Shown piece by piece: positions 57,406 to 64,000 of a DNA stretch of 64,000 nucleotides. The position numbers were made by a program, and so were the translations under genes. The notes under the pieces were generated by a model, which was not told the DNA's origin, did not search any database, and saw only the letters and a program-made list of their open reading frames with translations. Source of the stretch: Ditylenchus dipsaci (lineage: Eukaryota > Nematoda > Chromadorea > Rhabditida > Anguinidae); the NCBI GenBank assembly GCA_004194705.1, contig SADC01000098.1, forward strand, positions 868,001 to 932,000, in the 5' to 3' direction. The first letter of the stretch is position 1. Each line of letters opens with the position of its first letter.

Positions 57406-59090
57406 TGTAGTCAGCAGCTGTCCAGTGAAATTCTTGACAAAAAGAATTCACTTCCTTTCGCTCCTCCTCTTCCTCCTAATTGATTCTAACTGTTTTTTTT
57501 TCTGTTTCTAAGCAGGGTTTTGGCACAATCATTCCCTTCAAATTGCTCTTTTTCTCCTCTGTTTATGCCCTTTTTGTTATGAAAAAAGAGTTGTTCAAGC
57601 CGAAATTTGCTTAAGATGTGCTAAAAAGCTATTATGTTAGAGCAAAAGTGCACTGATTTTCGCTTTTTATTGCGCCATATACTCTAATTTGATTTTAGCA
57701 GAGAGTGGCATTATTGCTTTATAGCACTCATTGAGCCTAATTTTCAGTTTTTTCAGACAACCTTTTTTGTTTCTCTTTGTTTCTTTTCGGACACGTTTCT
57801 AAACACGATTTTGGTTCGAAATAATTTGTGGCTTAAAATTTAAATGACCCACTTATATATGTATTTTTCTGCTAGCGTATTCAATGTTGTATAAAAGGTG
57901 AAAGATGTTATAATAATTATAATTAGCCAACATATAAAGTGTATAGAAAAAACTCTAGCATTTTTTAAATTTGTTCGAATGAGTTTTTTTCGGTTTATAC
58001 TGTGCCCAGGGTTTGCGATTTTTGTGCGACAGTGACACTGACGTCACTATAGTCAGTGCGACAGTGACACCAAAGTGTCAGTGTCACTGTCTTTTTGAAA
58101 AAGCGCAATTTTAAAATGACAGTGACACTGACACTTTGATGTCACTGTCATTATTGTAAATCCTGGTTGTGCATTGTGTTTGAACATATTTGGGTCTCGA
58201 CACTAACAAAACAAAAATAGTGTTTTCATAATAAACAAGACAGTGACACTGATGTCAGGCTAATATCGAAACCAAACAATCACATTGCTCAAGGACACAA
58301 CGTTTTTAGACCTTTTTTAATTTTTTTACATCGCGAGTTGACTATACTTAAAAATTGGCCTCTAGGAAGTATTTTTTTTTCAAAATTTTTGGAATAAAAA
58401 ATGTGTTTATTTCATGAGTAAGTTCATGAATTACTTCAATGAAAATAATAAATTGTACCCAAAGTAGCAATCGCTCTTATTCCAACAAAAAAACTAAGGC
58501 ATAGTGCATTTCGAGCCAAAAGAGAAGATTTGTGTGCAAAAACATTAGCTTTTTTCAAATTGTAAGGCTAGCAAACAAATCTGGTCTTATTTCTTTTTCA
58601 TCACCATTCCGTTTTTTGTTGTTCACTCATTTATTCATCTAATTGTAGGTCTGAAGGGGAAGAAATGCAAATAGAATCTCATGTTTTCAGCTTCTTTTTA
58701 AGGCCAAATTGTTTTCAGAATGTGTGAAGCAGTTTTACATGAGCTTCTGCTGTCTTTTTATGCTTTTTCTAACATTATTTATTACAGTTTGGAGTGCACA
58801 TCTAAACTACTCCCTAGGACTACCTAAACAAGTATTTTCCACCAATTTTTTGTCCGTTTTCTGGCCAAACAACTGGTATAAGAAGAGTAACTAATTTTGC
58901 TCTCAAAAATGTTTGTATTTAGGCAAAAGGTTAGAAATAAGCTTTATCGCCCAGCTTTAATTTATTTTTTCTATTTTTGGAAATATTTTAGTTAGTTTCA
59001 CACGTGAGACTTCATAATCTTTTAAGCGATTTATTTTGAGCGGATTTATGTAAAGATGGTATTCAAAATCAGTTTCATGGCTTTCTATAA
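57406..59090. other. Intergenic with a GACAGTGACACTG repeat
   Basis: 58005-58165 and 58230-58255 contain reiterated GACAGTGACACTGAC and its complement, making a compound hairpin (GCGACAGTGACACTGACGTCA ... TGTCAGTGTCACTGTC). I see no gene. Confidence 0.55.
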
Positions 59091-59625
59091 TACCGTATTT
59101 CCTCTAATAGAAGCCCGGGGGCTTCTTTTTTATGGATGTCCTCCAGGGGGGCTTATATTAGAGGGGGGGGCTTGTATTAGAGGGGGAGTGCTTTTATTTT
59201 TTGAACTCGCCGCGCCCACGGCGCGTAAAAAATTTTGAGTTATGATTTTTTTCACGCCATCTTCTGATCGCTTCTAATTTTTCATATAACATTGTTGAAA
59301 CAGCGTTTGAACATCAAAAGCACTTACCGTATTTCCTCTAATAGAAGCCCTCCCCCTTATTTGAAATCGTGTTTGTGGCAATGCGTTTTTGACCTATTTT
59401 TTAAGACTGTTAACAAGCAAGTCACTGCTCATTTTGTAGCCAGTGAGATGAGCTACAAAATGAGTGGTGACTTGCTAAAGAGCAGTGTTCAAAAAACAAG
59501 TCGAAAACACAATGCCAAGAACACGATTTTGGATTGGCTTTTATTTTGGATGACCTCCAGAGGGGGCTTATATTAGAGGGGGGGCTTATAATAGGAGGGG
59601 GGCTTCTATTAGAAGAAATACGGTA
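59091..59625. mobile_element. TACCGTATTT-type foldback plus adjoining half copy
   Basis: 59325-59625 is a full copy (TACCGTATTTCCTCTAATAG ... CTATTAGAAGAAATACGGTA) with AGCCCCC/GGGGGCTT ends and an inner GAGATGAGCTACAAAATGAG palindrome. 59091-59190 is a left end with GGGGGCTTATATTAGAGG repeats but no right TACGGTA of its own. Confidence 0.82.
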
Positions 59626-59982
59626 ATAAGTTCAATTCTTGCACCACTCTCCTAATCTAACTTTTACCTTAATTGTTTAGAAACTTTATTTTACAATTGA
59701 TCTTTTCTCTTCAAAGGATATTAATTGGAGTTGTGAAGCCTTTTCAATACAAGCGTATTGCACAAACTTTTGCTATTGTCTTTTGTGGTTACTTTTTCAG
59801 ATGTTTTTAGTCTCTAACGCTGAAATGACGGCTCACTTTGACTATTCCCCGACCTTTCACTTAGAACGACTACCGCAGACAAGAAAATTTAGCAACCGAA
59901 TTAGAGAATTGCAATTTTTCCTGAAGTAATTTCGGAAAACTGTTCTAAGTTTTAAACTGGTTGGAGCAGAATTTTTATTTAG

Positions 59983-60230
59983 GATACCTTATTTCTTCTA
60001 ATAACTCACCCGGGTGAGTTATTTTTCGAATCCCTGAAAATGGAATTTCAAGAGGACGATCTCGTGATTTTCGGGTGAAAATCTAAATTCTAAAAAGGCG
60101 AATCGATAAAGCTCGTGAAAGCTAAGAAAACGCAAGCAAACTACTCTGAGCTAAGATGTAGGTCCTCAAAGTTGAATGAAGGGGCTGAGTTATTAGAGCA
60201 GGGTGGGTTATTAGAGGAGATACGGTATCC
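59983..60230. mobile_element. TACCGTATTT-type foldback, variant ends
   Basis: The ends GGATACCTTATTTCTTCTAATAA and TTATTAGAGGAGATACGGTATCC are inverted, with CTCACCCGGGTGAG at the inner left edge. Confidence 0.75.
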
Positions 60231-61123
60231 AGTTAATGACATGGTTTTTTGGTGCCTTCGTGGCTTTGGCTGTTAATCAGCCTATATTTAAACCATAACT
60301 ATGATTTTAAAACCATTTTTGACGTTAAAGACTTCATAATTCTGACACCGGATTCATGTTCAGCATGGCCAATTCGCTTTAGAAACTGCTCTTTGAATTG
60401 AAAATCCGCCGTCAAAATTTTAATTGCTTTCAGGATAAAAACATTTAAATTTCCAAATATTCTATGTTCGAATGTTTTCTGTCTCGAAAGCTGAGTTATT
60501 CAGAGATGCGAGCACTCACTTACCTTAGAAATATTTCGGAGCAAGAATATCGATCAAAAATGCATTTAGAGGCTCTTTTTGCCCATAAGCCTGGCAGAAC
60601 AGGCAAATAGTCGAAATTTAAAAATGCCCACAACTAAATTTTTCATAGACGAGAACACAAAAAAAATATCTTTTTTGAACTCCTGAGGCGATTTTGAGTC
60701 GACATAGGGTGTTCGGAAAAACTTTAAAAAAGTTGATTTGGCGTGGGGGAGAGGGATGTTATTTGTTATATCCGAAAAAACCATACCTCACCTTGATGAG
60801 TCGCCACGAAAATTGGAGTTTTTGAGGGCATTTCACTTATGTTAGATGGTCCGATTTTGTGATATTCGTGCTCAGCAGGTTCTGAAACCCTTATAGGAAC
60901 CGTTATTACAGACAGGGATTTTCCGTGTTAAATCAGAAAAATTATTTGAATCAACCCGTAATTTTTCGTTTTCTAAGTTTACTAAATCTTTTTTAATCTG
61001 TTTCTGAAAAATAAATGCTCTTGCTCTATAAAATTATTTTGTTGACTGTTCTAAACACGCATAATTATTGTCCCAAAACACAAATTACATGCAGCTTTAG
61101 GGGAAAGAGCGGTAGTTACGGCC
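60231..61123. other. Upstream region of the EF-hand gene
   Basis: 60337-60400 and 60504-60600 are dispersed-module copies shared with 1075-1140 and 630-745. No TATA element is obvious upstream of 61124, and no gene is seen. Confidence 0.5.
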
Positions 61124-62440
61124 ATGAGTAATCTTAAGCGAAGACAGGCTGTATTCGTGGAAGACCCAGCAGAGAGAACAGACCTACTTAAGTCACTCAA
61201 CGGTAATCCCTAGAGCACTTTAATAGGGCCCATAAACAAAATTTAATTAGCCAGAAAATAGAATTTAGACCCGAGAATGCATATTTGGCAGCCTTGCAAT
61301 TACATTTAAAGCAGCCTGTTAGTTTGAATCAGGTGAACTTTTTAACAATTATATGAATTATTTTTTATTAATTTTTTGATTTAGTTGACTTCAGAAACTC
61401 ATTTTACAAGAAAAGAGATCAAATCAATGTATAGAACTTTCAAAGAAACTTCACCTACAGCTATCATCCACAGAGATATTGTCAGAAACTGGTTTATGAG
61501 CTTTTTCAAAGGAGACACAGAACATTTTGCCGATCTCATTTTTAACACTTTTGATGTGGATCACTCAGGCACAATCACTTTTGATGTAAGGGATTAGCCC
61601 AGAGTGGGCCACCGTTAGCCCAAAATTTTTCCATCCAAAATTTTTATGGTCCTAGCACATTTTTCTCACTTTTTCACATTAAATTTACGTATGTGTTTAA
61701 GCCGGAAGTTTAGTAAAATTGAACACAAACATTCATTTTAAGGCTGACTTTTAAATTTTTAATTCCATTACGACAATTTCTTTATTAGTTAAATCAACCA
61801 TTTAAAAGCCAGTTGTATTTTGTACAAAATAGTTTTTTTATCCTTATATTTTAGCTCTATTTCGGAAAATTCATGATATAAATTAAAGAGATAAAAGCAT
61901 CATTTTCTGCAAAATACCACTACTTCTAAAATGGTATAATGCGTTTAATTAATCAGTCAACAGTCAACGTAGACAAAAATATTAACTTTTTAGAAATTCG
62001 TAAAGTCTATTTCTGTTCTTTCGAGAGGTAGTTTGGAAGAGAAGTTACAGTGGCTCTACAACTTATATGATCCACAGAGCACTGGCTTTATCAGCTGGCA
62101 TCGCCTTCTCTACGTGATCACTGCCATGGACGACCTAATAGGTTGTGAAAAGTGATGTATACTAATGACTTTAATACGTTCCAAAGTTCAGGCATAGATG
62201 CCCGCCCTAGACTCACACGAGAACAAAGGATAAAACACGCCAACTACGTTTTTAATGCAAGTTAAAAAAACTTCTCATATAAAATTATGAATCAAATTTA
62301 ACGGAGTAGAATTTCAGAAATTCGATCCTAGTGGCTCAGGCGTGATACCTAAAGATCAATTCTTACAAGTTTGCAGGCTAGATCCCAGTATAATTTCGTC
62401 CATCTCGGACATTGACAACAGTTTTTATGCTCAAAAATAA
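61124..62440 (+). CDS. Neuronal calcium sensor/KChIP-like EF-hand protein, 6 exons
   Basis: KChIP/NCS proteins are small EF-hand sensors that modulate channels and receptors at membranes. Exons: 61124-61202, 61262-61332, 61385-61585, 61994-62141, 62192-62256, 62318-62440, all in phase, 228 residues. Landmarks: THFTRKEIKSMYRTFKETSP, IVRNWFMSFFKGDTEHFADL with IFNTFDVDHSGTITFD, KFVKSISVLSRGSLEEKLQW with LYNLYDPQSTGFISW, and YVFNKFDPSGSGVIPKDQF. This is the order of helices and loops of KChIPs. The start MSNLKRR has no myristoylation glycine. Loop position 12, normally Glu or Asp, is Lys, Arg and Gln in the three recognisable loops (DVDHSGTITFDK, DPQSTGFISWHR, DPSGSGVIPKDQ), so calcium binding is probably weak or lost. 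The intron after N (62257) starts GCAAGT, a GC-AG intron. AATAAA is at 62528-62533. No frame breaks were seen. Confidence 0.93.
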
Positions 62441-63643
62441 TAAGGCAAATATTTTTAGTGAGGTTGTTGTAATGGGTTTCCTATTTATTTGCCCTTAGAT
62501 TTTTTACACAACTGTTTATTCGGCTCAAATAAATTGGTGTGTTTATACAATTTACAATTAGAACCCCGAAAGTATATGAAAAATTGCTTCAAACAGAACA
62601 AATTACAGAATAGGTATGCTTAAACTCTTGATCTTAGCTGAAAATTTAATTATTCATATTGTATACAATTACTTAGCTCCAAATATTGGTAAGTTCAGCA
62701 AAATATTTACAAAAAACAATTTAGTAGAGTTTCTATATAAGAGCAACCCACTCAAGTTCGACCCATAGCTGGGTCTGACATCTTTTCACCCAAATTTTCG
62801 ACTATTTTTAACTAGTCCCGTTGAAAATTTTCTAACTATTTTAATTTCGTGTAAATACTGAGATCAGTGGGTTTCGATATAAAAGCAACACTTTTCAAAA
62901 ATCAAAATCGAAACCAGGCGAAAAATTTGTGGAAAAAAGACTTTGCATTTGAATATAAAAAAGTTTCGAAGACAGCTAGGGGTGGAATTTGAGAGGGAGT
63001 TCTTGTGGTGAAACTCGACTTTATTTGCACAATATTTTTAAAGATGAAGAAGATTAAAATTTTACAGTCGATTCACAAGAAACACACTGACTATTACACG
63101 TATAAAACAATCTAATTTGGAGAGCGAATAATCTACTAGAAATCAACAAAAAAAATAAAAAATACAAGGTCTACAATGAGACAGAGGCAAAGAGAAATTC
63201 TTTCAGTGGACGAAAAAAGCGTGAAATGACAGCAAATATTGCTGATCATCAAAAACTTTCTCGTTTTATGTGGTACATCATAAAATTATAGAACATTTAA
63301 AAAAGTCAATCAAATGCCCAAAATTTAAACAAACAAGATATTCAGAGGAGAATTAGTGGTTCTGGGAGTACATTAAAAAAAAGAAAAATGTAATAAATAA
63401 ATGCAGAGCCAGAATAAATATCAACAATACCAAAGACCAATCTCTACACAGTTTGCAAGAATAAAAAAAAACAAATATCAGTTATAAGGGGTGAATTTTG
63501 TGGAGAATAACAAAATTTATTTATTCACATTGGTCAAAAATAGGCGAAAATACCTCGTGCACATGCTTCAATACCAACACCAACAATCAAGAAGAAGACA
63601 ACAATAACAACAGAAGACTATAGTGAAAAGATTCTCCAAGTTT
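62441..63643. other. Intergenic between convergent genes
   Basis: 62528-62533 is the EF-hand gene poly(A) signal. 62725-62900 has a loose inverted pair (TCTATATAAGAGCAAC / GATATAAAAGCAAC in direct order, with GACCCATAGCTGGGTC as a small hairpin). No gene seen. Confidence 0.5.
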
Positions 63644-64000
63644 TCAATCAGTAATCACTTTGGAAGTGCGCAAAGCATCCACCAAACAAGACCTGTAGAA
63701 CACCAGATTGTACTCGTCGAAACTTCTGCCTTGTTGATCCTCAGCCATGTTACACGACTCAGTTGTGTGCCCGATGCGGAAACGGAAAGCACTTTGCAGA
63801 AAGCCACCAACTGATACTTCGAATATGTTTTCGGTCACCTGCAAAAGAAAAAATAATTTTGCGAAATTTTAACAATGTGATAAATAAGAAAAAAGAGCTG
63901 TTTTGTCTAAATTTTTTTCTAAACAATATATTTTTTAATTCAAGTTTTTTAATGGCTTACTCTGTTAGAAACTGGACGGATATTTCTTCCAACCGCCTTC
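63644..64000 (-). CDS. 3' end of an unidentified gene, two exons visible
   Basis: Exon 64000-63961 (cut by the window edge) reads KAVGRNIRPVSNR and ends at a GTAAGC donor. Exon 63838-63644 follows a TTTTGCAG acceptor in phase 0 and reads VTENIFEVSVGGFLQSAFRF, IGHTTESCNMAEDQ, SFDEYNLVFYRSCLVDALRT, ending SKVITD. The clean splice pair and balanced composition support real coding sequence. I do not recognise the family, and the bulk of the protein lies beyond the window. Confidence 0.65.

Overview
This looks like nuclear DNA of an animal, most likely a nematode outside the compact-genome rhabditids. It is AT-rich, its genes are split into short exons by spliceosomal introns, and it encodes animal muscle and developmental proteins. 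One protein ends in a Ground-like domain, a family known mainly from nematodes, and the troponin T N-terminus resembles nematode troponin T. Many introns are only 44-50 nt; the rest are swollen by repeats.

Layout. 1-1.6 kb is repeat debris. 1632-6500 (+) is a troponin T gene with 9 exons. It converges on an M13 peptidase (neprilysin-like) gene at 14174-6633 (-) with about 16 exons. 14.2-22 kb and 22.3-31.1 kb are almost entirely foldback and inverted-repeat elements, with one short zinc-finger-like last exon (22284-22033, -) between them. 33305-31163 (-) encodes a small secreted Ly6/three-finger protein. 40534-35942 (-) is a PBX/extradenticle-type TALE homeobox gene with a divergent PBC domain. 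46942-40866 (-) encodes a secreted Ground-like protein. 50287-51411 (+) is a NUDT6-type Nudix gene, followed by an unrecognised lysine-rich coding stretch (to 52407). 53749-53379 (-) is ribosomal protein P1, with a fragment of a second copy upstream. 55.5-57.4 kb holds exon-like pieces of an unidentified gene and a tandem duplication. 61124-62440 (+) encodes an NCS/KChIP-like EF-hand protein, and 64000-63644 (-) is the 3' end of an unidentified gene.

The genes are functionally unrelated neighbours; I see no operon or biosynthetic cluster. The strongest non-genic signal is the density and nesting of foldback elements. At least five terminal-sequence families recur: TTAA-flanked AAGGGCC ends, TACCGTATTTCCTCTAATA ends, pogo/Tigger-like CAGTCGAACCTC ends, CGCGCATCTC/ACTTAGGAG modules, and GAGACACAATCTG ends. 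One of them is inserted next to or inside a PBC-domain exon of the homeobox gene.

Several otherwise well-conserved genes (troponin T, RPLP1, neprilysin, Nudix) carry single-base frame breaks. Most are repaired by adding one or two bases to a homopolymer, so they look more like sequence errors than pseudogenes. Exon limits were set by eye from splice sites, phase continuity and remembered family patterns; no alignment was run.
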